Origin: Pedobacter sp.
Lineage (GTDB): Bacteria; Bacteroidota; Bacteroidia; Sphingobacteriales; Sphingobacteriaceae
Length of the DNA stretch: 64,000 nucleotides
Reading direction: 5' to 3'
Assembly (NCBI GenBank): GCA_031119475.1
Contig: JAVHXV010000004.1
Coordinates: forward strand, 141,847-205,846
Part shown: piece after piece, positions 35,321 to 43,660 of the stretch
Numbering within the stretch: position 1 is the first letter of the stretch
How the letters are laid out: each line of letters begins with the position of its first letter
Program-made: the position numbers and the translations under genes
The notes under the pieces: model-generated
What the model was told of the DNA's origin: nothing
What the model saw: the letters and a program-made list of their open reading frames with translations, nothing else
Database searches by the model: none

Positions 35321-36031
35321 ATGAAAGCAATCATCATTGGCGCTTCTTCAGGAATTGGCCGGGCCTTGGCTTTGCAAATGGCGGAACAACAGCATCAGGT
35401 AGGCCTGATCGGGCGTCGAACCGAACTTTTGGAGCAGCTGAAAGATCAGTATCCCGAACAGTTCATGGTGTCGGCATTCGACATTACGGCCGGTCAGCCT
35501 GCCTTGGAGAAGCTGGAGCAATTGGCCAATAGCCTAGGCGGGATAGACATACTCATCATGAGTGCAGGTACAGGCGAGCTCAATGAAGCATTGGACTTTG
35601 AGCTGGAAAGGTCTACGATTGACCTGAATGTTACCGCTTTTAATCAGGTCATGGTTTGGGCCTATCAATATTTTGCAGGTCAGGGACAAGGACAGATCGT
35701 GGCCATCAGTTCTATTGCCGGCTTAAGGGGAAACGCCATCGCTCCTGCCTACAACGCAAGCAAGGCTTACCAGATCAGTTATCTGGCGGGACTTAGGCAA
35801 AAAGCCAGAAAGCAAAAACTACAGCTCACCATTACGGATGTACGGCCAGGTTTTGTAGCCACCGATATGGCCAAAGGAGATCAAAAATTTTGGGTCGCCA
35901 GGCCTGAAAAAGCTGCTTTACAAATTTTAGATGCAATTAATCGTAAAAGAAACGTTATTTATGTAACCAGGCGGTGGCGCATCATTGCCTGGCTTTTAAA
36001 GATCCTACCACGTTTTTTATACGAAAGATAG
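35321..36031 (+). CDS. Short-chain dehydrogenase/reductase
   Basis: A 236-residue SDR. The cofactor motif is GASSGIGRA (about 7-15), with NAG replaced by SAG, the active-site Ser in AISSIAGLRG (about 128-137) and YNASK (about 145-149). The RR in IGRR (about 32-33) suggests NADP preference. It lies 1 bp before the Ppx/GppA gene; substrate unknown. Confidence 0.85.
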   Translation: MKAIIIGASSGIGRALALQMAEQQHQVGLIGRRTELLEQLKDQYPEQFMVSAFDITAGQPALEKLEQLANSLGGIDILIMSAGTGELNEALDFELERSTIDLNVTAFNQVMVWAYQYFAGQGQGQIVAISSIAGLRGNAIAPAYNASKAYQISYLAGLRQKARKQKLQLTITDVRPGFVATDMAKGDQKFWVARPEKAALQILDAINRKRNVIYVTRRWRIIAWLLKILPRFLYER

Positions 36032-36032
36032 C

Positions 36033-36935
36033 ATGAAATTAGCCGTAATCGATTTAGGAACCAATACTTTTCACCTCATCATTGCCGAACAGACCATGGG
36101 CGATCTGCAGGTCATCCTTAAAATAAATCGTCCCGTAAGACTTGGCGAAGACATTACCAAAAACAATTTCATTATCCCTACTGCCTTCGAAAGAGGCATT
36201 GAATGCTTAACAGCGTTCAAACAGCTCATCGATCAGCATGAAGTTACAGCAATAAAAGCTGTAGCCACTTCTGGTGTGAGAAGTGCCAAAAATGGAACTG
36301 ATTTTATAGAAAAGGCAAAATCACTGACTGGTATCGACATCACGATTATTGATGGCGATGAAGAAGCCCAGTACATCTATGAAGGCGTAAGATCAAGCGG
36401 TGCGATTGATGGAAAATCGCTGATCATGGATATTGGTGGTGGTAGCACCGAATTTATTTTGTGCGATGAAACGAACCTCATTTGGAAAAAGAGTTACGAC
36501 ATTGGTGCAGCAAGGCTCATGCAGGCTTTTTTTAAATCCGATCCCATTAGTCCCGATGACCAGAAATCATTGATACATCATTTAAATAATGAACTTAAGG
36601 CGTTGATCGTTATCTGTAAGGAGTTTGGACCTAAAACACTGATCGGCTCTGCAGGGGCTTTTGAAACCTATGCAGAAATGATCAGTCCCGGACTTGATTT
36701 AACCCTGGCCAACACAGCGATGATCTCCTATCCCGATTACAAGTCACTTGCAGATCGGCTTATCCAATCTGACCATGCTTCCCGCGAAAAAATGGAGGGG
36801 CTCATTCCGCTTCGTGTAGACATGATCGTGATGGCCAGTATCCTCACAAACTACATCTTGACCGAACTCAACATTAAGCAAATCAGGCTTTCGACCTATG
36901 ACCTAAAGATGGGCGTGCTGCAGAGTTTGAAATGA
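36033..36935 (+). CDS. Exopolyphosphatase / guanosine pentaphosphate phosphatase family
   Basis: A 300-residue single-module Ppx/GppA protein of the sugar-kinase/Hsp70 fold. Phosphate loops are AVIDLGTNTFHLIIAE (about 3-18) and IMDIGGGSTEFIL (about 131-143), and the catalytic glutamate should be in DEEAQYIYEG (about 109-118). It hydrolyses polyphosphate or pppGpp. It is shorter than the two-domain E. coli enzymes, as usual in Bacteroidota. Confidence 0.85.
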   Translation: MKLAVIDLGTNTFHLIIAEQTMGDLQVILKINRPVRLGEDITKNNFIIPTAFERGIECLTAFKQLIDQHEVTAIKAVATSGVRSAKNGTDFIEKAKSLTGIDITIIDGDEEAQYIYEGVRSSGAIDGKSLIMDIGGGSTEFILCDETNLIWKKSYDIGAARLMQAFFKSDPISPDDQKSLIHHLNNELKALIVICKEFGPKTLIGSAGAFETYAEMISPGLDLTLANTAMISYPDYKSLADRLIQSDHASREKMEGLIPLRVDMIVMASILTNYILTELNIKQIRLSTYDLKMGVLQSLK

Positions 36936-36945
36936 TGGTTAACTG

Positions 36946-36974
36946 CCCTGCAGTACACTAGCGTGACTGCAGGG
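36946..36974. terminator. Perfect inverted repeat after the Ppx/GppA gene
   Basis: CCCTGCAGT and ACTGCAGGG form a 9-bp stem; inside, CAC-TAGC-GTG adds three pairs after a bulged A. There is no T run. It touches a heptad array, like the other hairpins. Confidence 0.6.
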
Positions 36975-36978
36975 ACTA

Positions 36979-37062
36979 TGAACTGATAACTATTAACTGA
37001 CAACAGCCAACTGTTAACTACCAACTGATAACTGTCAACTGATAACTGTCAACTAAAAACTA
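36979..37062. repeat. Heptad array, YAGTTNN type, running into the maf coding end (12 units)
   Basis: Twelve 7-mers in register (TGAACTG, ATAACTA, TTAACTG, CCAACTG, TCAACTG, ATAACTG and similar). The second-last unit contains the maf stop codon (CTA, 37053-37055), and the last (AAAACTA, 37056-37062) encodes the end of the protein, so the repeat has grown into, or supplied, the coding end. Confidence 0.92.
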
Positions 37063-37610
37063 CCCAACTCCCTATACAATCGCTCGGTGGGCAGTCCCAT
37101 TACATTGGTATAAGATCCGTCGATTTTTTGCACGACTGCGAGGCCCCACCAATCTTGGATGCCATAAGATCCTGCTTTGTCAAATGGTTGATACTGATCA
37201 ATGTAGAAATCGATTTCATCATCACCAACTGACCTGCAGAAAACTGTGGAAATTTCATTAAACGACAGTATCTTTTCACCTTGCACCAACGTAACACCTG
37301 TATATACCTCGTGTTTGGCACCAGAGAGCATCCGCAGCATGCGCTGTGCATCTTCCCGGTCCTTAGGCTTGCCCAGAATTTCATTATTTATGGCTACAAT
37401 GGTATCCGCGGTGAGCACGATCTGGTCTGCAGGCGCTGCAAATGCGCTAGCCTTTTTTTCTGAGATGTACATCGCAATTTGGGCTGGATTGAGTCCTTCG
37501 GGATAACTTTCATCTACATCCTTCAGTTCGATGGTAAAATCGAGCCCCAATAGTTTCATCAATTCTTGTCGGCGTGGAGATTTAGAGGCTAGGATAATCG
37601 GTTTGGGCAT
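37053..37610 (-). CDS. maf: Maf family nucleotide pyrophosphatase
   Basis: A 185-residue Maf/HAM1-like protein that hydrolyses modified or canonical nucleoside triphosphates (dTTP, UTP or m7GTP in the characterised members). Signatures are ILASKSPRRQELM (about 6-18) and LTADTIVAINNEILGKPKDREDA (about 68-90). The last residues, GSF, and the TAG stop are encoded by heptad-repeat sequence. A GTTGAAA array lies just upstream of the start. Confidence 0.92.
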   Translation of the reverse strand: MPKPIILASKSPRRQELMKLLGLDFTIELKDVDESYPEGLNPAQIAMYISEKKASAFAAPADQIVLTADTIVAINNEILGKPKDREDAQRMLRMLSGAKHEVYTGVTLVQGEKILSFNEISTVFCRSVGDDEIDFYIDQYQPFDKAGSYGIQDWWGLAVVQKIDGSYTNVMGLPTERLYRELGSF

Positions 37611-37626
37611 TTTTCGAGGCTAAAGA

Positions 37627-37695
37627 GTTGAAAGGTTGAAAGTTGAAAGGTTGAAAGTTGAAAGGTTGGAAAGTTAAATGTTGGAAAGTTGAAAT
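37627..37695. repeat. Array of alternating 7/8-mers, GTTGAAA(G) type
   Basis: A 15-bp unit GTTGAAAGGTTGAAA occurs twice, then a third copy with an inserted G, then GTTAAAT, GTTGGAAA, GTTGAAAT. Located upstream of maf and downstream of the Spy-like gene. Confidence 0.88.
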
Positions 37696-37763
37696 GTTTA
37701 GATTCTTATGGCAAATATAATCCTAAAACTTTTCATCATTAAACTTTATCATCATATACCCAT

Positions 37764-37790
37764 AAAAAAAGCGACCCGAAAGTCGCTTTT
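37764..37790 (-). terminator. Intrinsic terminator of the Spy-like gene
   Basis: A 9-bp stem (AAAAGCGAC with GTCGCTTTT) with a CCGAAA loop; on the minus strand it runs straight into a T run. 21 bp after the stop codon. Confidence 0.85.
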
Positions 37791-37810
37791 GAATAGATTA
37801 GTGGTTCAAA

Positions 37811-38218
37811 TTATTGATTACCGCCACCTTGTTGTCTTTCCTTCATCATTTTCTCGCGCTGTGCCTTCATGTCATCTTGCCAAGATTTGTAGGCTTTTTT
37901 CTGATCGTCGGTCAATAACGCAGTGATTTTGGTATCGGTATCAGCTTGTACTTTTTGCATGGCTGCCATCATCGCTTGTCTGTCATCGCCACCTTCTTCA
38001 CGTGCTTTCTTTTGTGCTTCCATTGCTGCTGTATAAACTGCAGTAGCTTTGGTTTTTTGATCGTCAGTTAATTTAACTTTCTCATCTAATTGTTTAACCC
38101 TGTCTTCCGCGCTCATTGGCATCCTACGTTGGCCACCTGGAGCACCACCACCTTGTTGTGCGTTTGCAAAAGTTACTGCTGTGAACAATAATCCGCAGAT
38201 CATTAATAATTTTTTCAT
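37811..38218 (-). CDS. Spy/CpxP-like small periplasmic protein
   Basis: A 135-residue protein with a signal peptide (MKKLLMICGLLFTAVTFANA). Two LTDDQK motifs (about residues 51-56 and 102-107) and alternating charged helices resemble the LTxxQ repeats of the Spy/CpxP family of periplasmic chaperones. The Bacteroidota form has a Gly/Gln-rich start and end. Monocistronic, with its own terminator. Confidence 0.75.
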   Translation of the reverse strand: MKKLLMICGLLFTAVTFANAQQGGGAPGGQRRMPMSAEDRVKQLDEKVKLTDDQKTKATAVYTAAMEAQKKAREEGGDDRQAMMAAMQKVQADTDTKITALLTDDQKKAYKSWQDDMKAQREKMMKERQQGGGNQ

Positions 38219-38369
38219 TTCTTTCTGTTTTAAGTTTTGAATTTAGATTGGCATAAAGCCCAACTCTTTTATACTTTGTTAGAGTATAAATTTAGAATTT
38301 AGTTTAATTGCCAGGAGTAACTTAGTTGTTGCAATTTTAACTACTTACAACACAAAGGAATAAGATGAA

Positions 38370-38900
38370 TTATCGGCTAGAATCGACTGCTGAGGGGTTG
38401 GCATCGAACCAGTTTTGCTGTACCCTGAGTACTTTCTCGATCACATCGCGGGCGGCGGCATCTCCACCCTTTCTGGGCGAGATGTAATGTGCCACTTGTT
38501 TGATTTCATCAACTGCGTCAAGCGGACTGGCGGCTATGCCCACTGCTTTCATGACTTCATGATCTGGCACGTCATCGCCCATATAGAGCACCTGGTCTGG
38601 CGTAATCTGGTGCTTTGCCAAATAGGCTTCAAATACTTCCATTTTATGGCCTACGCCAAGGTGCACATCCGTTAGCCCGAGATTGGCAAAACGTTGCTCC
38701 ATCGCTTTTCCTGTACTACCAGAAATGATGCAGATGTGGTATCCCTTCTTTTTGGCCAGCTGCAACGCATATCCATCCTTGATGTTAAATGAACGCAGCA
38801 GTTCGCCCGATTCGGTAGCCAGTACGCTGCCATTGGTCAACACACCGTCAACATCAAAGATGAAAGTGGTGATGTTTTTTAAGTTTTCGAGGAAAGACAT
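38370..38900 (-). CDS. KdsC-like HAD phosphatase
   Basis: A 176-residue C0-type HAD phosphatase. Motif I is FIFDVDGVLTNG (Asp about 14 and 16), motif II is ICIISGSTGKA, and motif IV is YMGDDVPDHEVM. It matches the tetrameric 3-deoxy-D-manno-octulosonate-8-phosphate phosphatase group used for lipopolysaccharide, or the related YrbI family. It is in the conserved Bacteroidota neighbourhood with DUF2520 and Maf. Confidence 0.85.
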   Translation of the reverse strand: MSFLENLKNITTFIFDVDGVLTNGSVLATESGELLRSFNIKDGYALQLAKKKGYHICIISGSTGKAMEQRFANLGLTDVHLGVGHKMEVFEAYLAKHQITPDQVLYMGDDVPDHEVMKAVGIAASPLDAVDEIKQVAHYISPRKGGDAAARDVIEKVLRVQQNWFDANPSAVDSSR

Positions 38901-38929
38901 TTGAATGGTTTTAGATGATGGCTAATCGT

Positions 38930-38971
38930 GCAACTTTAAACTGTAAACTATTAACTGTTAACTATCAACTA
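38930..38971. repeat. Heptad array, YAGTTNN type (6 units)
   Basis: Six 7-mers in register (GCAACTT, TAAACTG, TAAACTA, TTAACTG, TTAACTA, TCAACTA). Its last three bases are the TAG stop codon of the minus-strand iscX gene. Confidence 0.92.
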
Positions 38972-39211
38972 AGGCTGATTGTCTCTCCATTCATAGACCC
39001 AGGCAGATTGGATCTGTTCCAAATGGCCTTCATTGCTTTCTTCACGTGTGCCCTTAAAATTTGGCAAGGCCAATACCCAATCTAACAGCTGGGTAAACCT
39101 GATCCGGTAAATTTTCGCTTCGTTAAATTCATCGCCAAACTTTTCGTAGAGTTCTTGGGCAATGTCTTCATGGTCGTTCCAATAAATGGGTAATGCAAAC
39201 TTATCGTTCAT
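38969..39211 (-). CDS. iscX: Fe-S cluster assembly protein IscX
   Basis: An 80-residue acidic protein. It aligns with E. coli IscX by YWNDHEDIAQELYEKFGDEF, RFTQLLDWVLALPNF, and ESNEGHLEQIQSAWVYE. IscX is a small adaptor that binds IscS and iron. It neighbours a 2Fe-2S ferredoxin gene, as in the isc operon of proteobacteria, but iscS, iscU and hscBA are not next to it. The stop is a TAG from a heptad array. Confidence 0.85.
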   Translation of the reverse strand: MNDKFALPIYWNDHEDIAQELYEKFGDEFNEAKIYRIRFTQLLDWVLALPNFKGTREESNEGHLEQIQSAWVYEWRDNQP

Positions 39212-39275
39212 TTCTTAAGGTTATTAATTAAATGTTCTTTCGCTTCTTTTCTTGGTTCGTATGGGCGAGGTCAAA

Positions 39276-39301
39276 CTGCGCCGCAGGCGTCACTTCGGAG
39301 T
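39276..39301. repeat. Mini-hairpins beside a heptad array
   Basis: CGCC-GCA-GGCG (39279-39289) followed by ACT-TCGG-AGT (39292-39301), the same design as at 32.9 and 44.4 kb. Confidence 0.55.
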
Positions 39302-39307
39302 AAGCTT

Positions 39308-39349
39308 TCAGCTACGAACTGCCAACTGATAACTGCTAACTAAAAACTG
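39308..39349. repeat. Heptad array, YAGTTNN type (6 units)
   Basis: Six 7-mers in register (TCAGCTA, CGAACTG, CCAACTG, ATAACTG, CTAACTA, AAAACTG) ending 1 bp before the stop codon of the 2Fe-2S ferredoxin gene. Confidence 0.9.
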
Positions 39350-39350
39350 G

Positions 39351-39683
39351 TTAATGTCCCAAAAATTCAGATTGATCGGGAATGGTCACTTCTAGGTCGC
39401 CGCCCATCAGTATGCATTGGCAGGCTAATCTGGAGGTAATTTTCGGACGGACCGCACGGTCAATAAAATCTTCCTCCTTGTCTGAAATCTCCTGTATATG
39501 GTCCATGCCCCGATTGATATAGATGTGGCAGGTACTACATCCACAAACTCCGCCACAATTATGCTGCAGGGCGATGCCATTGTCTAGGCAGATGTCCAAT
39601 ACATCTTCACCTGCTGCGATCGGCAACTCTACTGGCATTTTTCCAGCTTCTTCAAAATTTATCTTTAATTTATAAATACTCAT
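39351..39683 (-). CDS. fdx: 2Fe-2S ferredoxin (adrenodoxin type)
   Basis: A 110-residue ferredoxin with the cluster motif CGGVCGCSTCHIYI (about residues 43-56) and a later cysteine in RLACQCIL (about 93). This Cx5CxxC plus Cys pattern is that of Isc-type adrenodoxin ferredoxins, which donate electrons for iron-sulfur cluster assembly. The ATG at 39683 is preferred because a TACTTTTG -7 box lies between it and an upstream ATG. Next to iscX. Confidence 0.9.
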   Translation of the reverse strand: MSIYKLKINFEEAGKMPVELPIAAGEDVLDICLDNGIALQHNCGGVCGCSTCHIYINRGMDHIQEISDKEEDFIDRAVRPKITSRLACQCILMGGDLEVTIPDQSEFLGH

Positions 39684-39692
39684 AATCAATTG

Positions 39693-39700
39693 CAAAAGTA
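39693..39700 (-). promoter_or_regulatory. Candidate -7 box (TACTTTTG) of the 2Fe-2S ferredoxin gene
   Basis: Perfect TAnnTTTG on the minus strand, 10 bp upstream of the ATG at 39683. Transcript nearly leaderless. Confidence 0.55.
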
Positions 39701-39725
39701 AGGAGCAAAAACCGCAATTAGACAA

Positions 39726-40487
39726 TTATCTTGTTTTTTTAATGCTCTCGCTAAGTGTTTGGTATATTTCCAGCAATTTTGGCTGATGTGCAAGCAATGC
39801 CTGGTGTGCCGCCAATGTCTGTACATCGTTTCTAATTGCAGGACCGGTTTGTACATCTGCTGGAAGCGCCTGCTGAACTTTTGAGGCTGTTTCTAAGATC
39901 AAGGGTCTCAACAGGTTAAAATCTAATTGGTGTTCATCCAAAATTTCTTCGGCCAGTGAAAAGAGGTGATTGGGAAAATTACAGGCAAAAACAGCTGCCA
40001 GATGCAAAATTTTACGCTGTGTTCCATCAATTTCCTGAACATTTCCGCTCAACTGACGGGCAACAGCATGAAGCAATTGGATGCTGGCCACACCATTCGC
40101 CTCTATACACAATGGAACGGTCTTGAAATCTACAGTTTTATGTTTAGAGAAAGTTTGAAGTGGATACAGCACCCCATAATTTTCGAAATTCCCGGCAAAA
40201 ACATCAATCGGGACTGCTCCAGCTGTGTGTACGATCAATCCCTTAAAGCCTTTTAACTGATCTGCTACAGTGGCAATGGCATCGTCTTTTACAGCGATAA
40301 TGCAAAGTTCAATCGTTGGATCGATCAGGTGGAGTTGGTTCATCACACTGGAATGGGTTGCCTTGGCAAGTATGGCCGCATTTTGTTGGTTTGCAGACCA
40401 GACTTGTGCAATCGGAAATTGGGCAGCATGTAAGGCCTTGGCCAAATGCGTGGCCACATTTCCCGATCCGATGATTGCAGTTTTCAT
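39726..40487 (-). CDS. Rossmann-like DUF2520 oxidoreductase
   Basis: A 253-residue protein with an NADP-binding Rossmann motif GSGNVATHLAKAL (about 7-19) and a C-terminal DUF2520 helical dimerisation domain. It is related to pyrroline-carboxylate reductase-like and 6-phosphogluconate dehydrogenase folds. In Bacteroidota it is regularly next to KdsC and Maf genes. Substrate unknown. It ends 1 bp after ccmF on the same strand. Confidence 0.82.
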   Translation of the reverse strand: MKTAIIGSGNVATHLAKALHAAQFPIAQVWSANQQNAAILAKATHSSVMNQLHLIDPTIELCIIAVKDDAIATVADQLKGFKGLIVHTAGAVPIDVFAGNFENYGVLYPLQTFSKHKTVDFKTVPLCIEANGVASIQLLHAVARQLSGNVQEIDGTQRKILHLAAVFACNFPNHLFSLAEEILDEHQLDFNLLRPLILETASKVQQALPADVQTGPAIRNDVQTLAAHQALLAHQPKLLEIYQTLSESIKKTR

Positions 40488-40488
40488 A

Positions 40489-42969
40489 TTAATTGGTACC
40501 GAGTTCCTTTTTCCTTCTAAAAATAGAAATCAGAAAGCCAACGACCATCACAATGGTGCCTACCCAATATAAATTGATCAGTGGAAATTCAATGGACTTG
40601 AAAACCAGCCAATCTTTGGCCTGCTGAGGCTTTTCGAATATGTTCAGCTCAACTTTCCCCTGCTCGGGAATAATTTTAACAAACCTGAACTTGAGACCAA
40701 GTTCGGCGACTGTACGATCGAAAAGATAAGGCGTAGCCCCATTTTCCGATTTTTTCATCAAGATCAGCGGCTCGGCATGATAGATCTTTCCGGCTACGTT
40801 TACCTCAAGTTCCAGACCGAACAACAGATCGCCAGGGGCCAATTTTAAATCTTTGATACTTGGCTTATTATTGATGGTCTTGACAGTGACCACGCCATTG
40901 CTGGTATGCACCGTATCACCAACACTGAGCGTAGCGACCCTTGGTGCCTTGTAATTTTCTTCATCAGAATGGCCTTCATGATCGCCATGTTCTTCTTTTT
41001 TGACCGCAGCACTGGTGAGGTGCGTATAGATATCAGAAGTCAAATAATGTTTCGTATCTGGAGAGGCAATCATGCCCATCCTGTCATTCTCTTGAATACT
41101 TGGATTAACATCGAAATCTTCCTTTACCTTTCCTTCTCCATCAATTACTTTAAAATTAATCTTATAAAAAGTATTTGGGGCTACTGTCGTATCACTCACA
41201 TAAGTGATGGTGTATTTCCCCATTTTCTTAGGCTCGTTTTTGTACAACATGATGTTCTCTGCAGGCTTCTGGTTTTTTTCAAAATCCTTAACAGGGATAA
41301 AATTGCTTTCGTTGATCGAAATTGGCGTACTGGTAGCCGCCGAAACCAGCGCACCCAATAACAAAATGGCAAAACCAATGTGCGCTACTGCAGAACCTAC
41401 CAATTTATTTCCCCTATTTACAAAAGCGGCGCTGAGCAACCTTGCATTTGACAATACGCCAAAAACACAGCTGAATGTTAGGAAAATATACATCAAGTTG
41501 GTATAAATTCCGGTGAGCCAAATAAATGCCGCAGAAATGACCAAAGAAAATACGACTGCAGAAACCAGGCTGCTGTAAAATTTACGGGCATCTGTACGCT
41601 TGTATTTTAGAAATTGCGAAAAGCCCATGATCAATGTGGTCAATACCGCAAATGCAGATTGGATCTTGTTATAGTATTGGACAGGATTGGTAATCAATTT
41701 CGATGTACCAAAAATTTTGTTGAAAACCGGATAGGATGTAGTTACAATTACCTGAAGGCAAGAAACGGTCACTACCAATGCGCCGATAAACATCCAAAAC
41801 TCCCGGGAATAGGTCTCTTCGTCCTTATGTGTGATGGGCAACTCTTTCCAACGCACCGCCATAAAATATACGGCAATGAACAGAAACACCAAGATATAGC
41901 TGATTAGGTGCCAAAACATGCCCAGATCTGTAAAGGAATGCACGGAGGTATCGCCTAAAATCCCACTTCTCGTTAAAAAAGAAGCATACAGCACCAAGAG
42001 AAAACTAATGAGCATTAACGCGATGGAGGTAAAAAAGGCGTGTCCGGTATTTTTAAAAACAATCAGCACATGGACACCAGCAATTAAGGTAAGCCAAGGG
42101 ATAATGGATGCATTTTCTACAGGATCCCATGCCCAGAAACCTCCAAAATTAAGTGCTTCATAGGCCCAAAATGAACCCATGATAATTCCAGTTCCCAAGA
42201 TCATTACGGCAAATAAGGCCCACGGCAGCACAGGTTTGATCCATTCCTTGTAACGCTTTTGCCAAAGCGCGGCAATCCCATATGCAAAAGGGACGACCAT
42301 ACTCGCAAAGCCAAGGAATAATGTAGGAGGATGGATGACCATCCAATAATTTTGAAGCAATGGATTAAGGCCCTTTCCGTCGGTGATGAACTTGAGGTAA
42401 TTTTTAAAATTTTCTGCATCGGCAAAAACAACCGGTGCCATGGCACGCAGGTCCTTTGCTTCCCTTAATAGGATAAAAGGAGAACTGCCGATCCTTTCTC
42501 CGAAAATTTCGACTCCCAATAGCATGGAAGTCAGAAATACCTGCGAGAAGGCAATAACAGTCATCACACCGTTCTCCCAACTTTTGGCTTTCCACATCAA
42601 TATGGTGCCAAGTAGCGACTGCCAAAAGGCCCACAACCAAAAACTGCCCTCTTGTCCTTCCCAGAACGCAGAAATGATATAATAAACCGGTAGTGATTTA
42701 GAAGAATGTGAATACACATAATTGTATTCTACATGGTGGTTGAGGATGAGATAGAACAAAGTTGCACCAATCCCGATCACACTTAGGAAATTGATCGAAA
42801 AGCCGATCCTACCTAACCTGTTCCAGGATGACTGCTCATCAAGATTTTTATTTTTAACCGCAAAGTAATAGGAAATGGTTGAAAATAGGGATGCACCAAA
42901 AGCAAGTACAATAAAAAATTGCCCGATTTTGCCAGCCAGGAGGTTTTCTCCAATAAATTGTATATCCAT
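40489..42969 (-). CDS. ccmF: Cytochrome c haem lyase CcmF
   Basis: An 826-residue protein with about 14 membrane segments and the haem-handling WWD-like motif GGFWAWDPVENAS (about 270-282). It has a periplasmic segment rich in His/Glu (about 660-675, EHGDHEGHSDEE) and a C-terminal helix. CcmF attaches haem to apocytochromes in system I. Start of ccmF and stop of ccmE share position 42969, so they are coupled. Confidence 0.92.
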   Translation of the reverse strand: MDIQFIGENLLAGKIGQFFIVLAFGASLFSTISYYFAVKNKNLDEQSSWNRLGRIGFSINFLSVIGIGATLFYLILNHHVEYNYVYSHSSKSLPVYYIISAFWEGQEGSFWLWAFWQSLLGTILMWKAKSWENGVMTVIAFSQVFLTSMLLGVEIFGERIGSSPFILLREAKDLRAMAPVVFADAENFKNYLKFITDGKGLNPLLQNYWMVIHPPTLFLGFASMVVPFAYGIAALWQKRYKEWIKPVLPWALFAVMILGTGIIMGSFWAYEALNFGGFWAWDPVENASIIPWLTLIAGVHVLIVFKNTGHAFFTSIALMLISFLLVLYASFLTRSGILGDTSVHSFTDLGMFWHLISYILVFLFIAVYFMAVRWKELPITHKDEETYSREFWMFIGALVVTVSCLQVIVTTSYPVFNKIFGTSKLITNPVQYYNKIQSAFAVLTTLIMGFSQFLKYKRTDARKFYSSLVSAVVFSLVISAAFIWLTGIYTNLMYIFLTFSCVFGVLSNARLLSAAFVNRGNKLVGSAVAHIGFAILLLGALVSAATSTPISINESNFIPVKDFEKNQKPAENIMLYKNEPKKMGKYTITYVSDTTVAPNTFYKINFKVIDGEGKVKEDFDVNPSIQENDRMGMIASPDTKHYLTSDIYTHLTSAAVKKEEHGDHEGHSDEENYKAPRVATLSVGDTVHTSNGVVTVKTINNKPSIKDLKLAPGDLLFGLELEVNVAGKIYHAEPLILMKKSENGATPYLFDRTVAELGLKFRFVKIIPEQGKVELNIFEKPQQAKDWLVFKSIEFPLINLYWVGTIVMVVGFLISIFRRKKELGTN

Positions 42970-43385
42970 TAAGTTTTTTTGTATTGTTTGACCTGACCGT
43001 CCTTGGTAATTTCGACCATCTCGTCGTTATATTTGGATGGGCATTTCATTAGAATTTTGGAGGCATAGAAAGTCCCTTGCTGCATTTGCCCAATGATGAC
43101 CAATTTTTCTGAGCGTTCGAAATCTTGTGGTTTTGTCCCATTCAGCACAACTTTGCTAATGGTCCCTTTTTCATCTTTCATGTAAAAGGCAAAGTGGTTG
43201 GGATCTTTGAGTGCGTCATAAACGGTCCCCTTGCTTTTTTCCCAATAACCGATTACATGTTCTTCCTTATTGGAGGTGGAGGCATCGGTAAAATTGGAAT
43301 AGGAGTCGGTATCCGCATTTAAGCTCACTAAAAAACCAATACAAATTGCAATGGTAATTAAGCCAATGATTGCACTTTTTCTCAT
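42969..43385 (-). CDS. ccmE: Cytochrome c maturation protein CcmE, CxxxY type
   Basis: A 138-residue haem chaperone with an N-terminal membrane anchor (about 5-22) and a beta-barrel domain. At the site where E. coli CcmE has its haem-binding HxxxY, this protein reads KCPSKY, so a cysteine (about 115) replaces histidine and the tyrosine (about 119) is kept. Such CxxxY proteins are known in some bacteria and archaea. The ATG at 43385 is preferred since a TATCTTTG box lies between it and a longer start. Confidence 0.87.
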   Translation of the reverse strand: MRKSAIIGLITIAICIGFLVSLNADTDSYSNFTDASTSNKEEHVIGYWEKSKGTVYDALKDPNHFAFYMKDEKGTISKVVLNGTKPQDFERSEKLVIIGQMQQGTFYASKILMKCPSKYNDEMVEITKDGQVKQYKKT

Positions 43386-43413
43386 GAGGGTTTTAAATTT
43401 AAAAATCCAACTA

Positions 43414-43421
43414 CAAAGATA
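43414..43421 (-). promoter_or_regulatory. Candidate -7 box (TATCTTTG) of the ccmE-ccmF transcript
   Basis: Perfect TAnnTTTG on the minus strand, 29 bp upstream of the ccmE ATG at 43385. It fixes that start. Confidence 0.55.
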
Positions 43422-43484
43422 AAAAAACAATGTTAGCTCGGGCACACTGGCCTTCTAGAATGCAGAACGTGACACTAAGTTGAT

Positions 43485-43554
43485 ATTAGCGCGGGGCGAT
43501 AGGCGCAGGTCGATGGGCGTTTAGCGAATAGCGTACAGCGGCTGGCGTACAGCG
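43485..43554. repeat. Heptad array, NNNRGCG type (10 units)
   Basis: Ten GC-rich 7-mers in register on the plus strand (ATTAGCG, CGGGGCG, ATAGGCG, CAGGTCG, ATGGGCG, TTTAGCG, AATAGCG, TACAGCG, GCTGGCG, TACAGCG). Only the last bases are kept, but the period is exact. It lies between ccmE and msrA, with a second array at 43615. Confidence 0.85.
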
Positions 43555-43614
43555 GATCTCTAGCTCTTAAGAGGAAAAGTTCTTGGAGATTTTGCAGAAT
43601 GAAGTGTGCAGGTC

Positions 43615-43660
43615 TTTCGACTTTCAACTTTCAACTTTTCACCTTTCAACTTTTCACCTA
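43615..43660. repeat. Array of 7/8-mers, GTTGAAA type, ending at the msrA stop
   Basis: Units TTTCGAC, TTTCAAC twice, TTTTCACC, TTTCAAC, TTTTCACC on the plus strand; the final bases are the TAG stop of msrA. In the msrA sense it reads TAG, GTGAAAA, GTTGAAAG. Confidence 0.88.
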
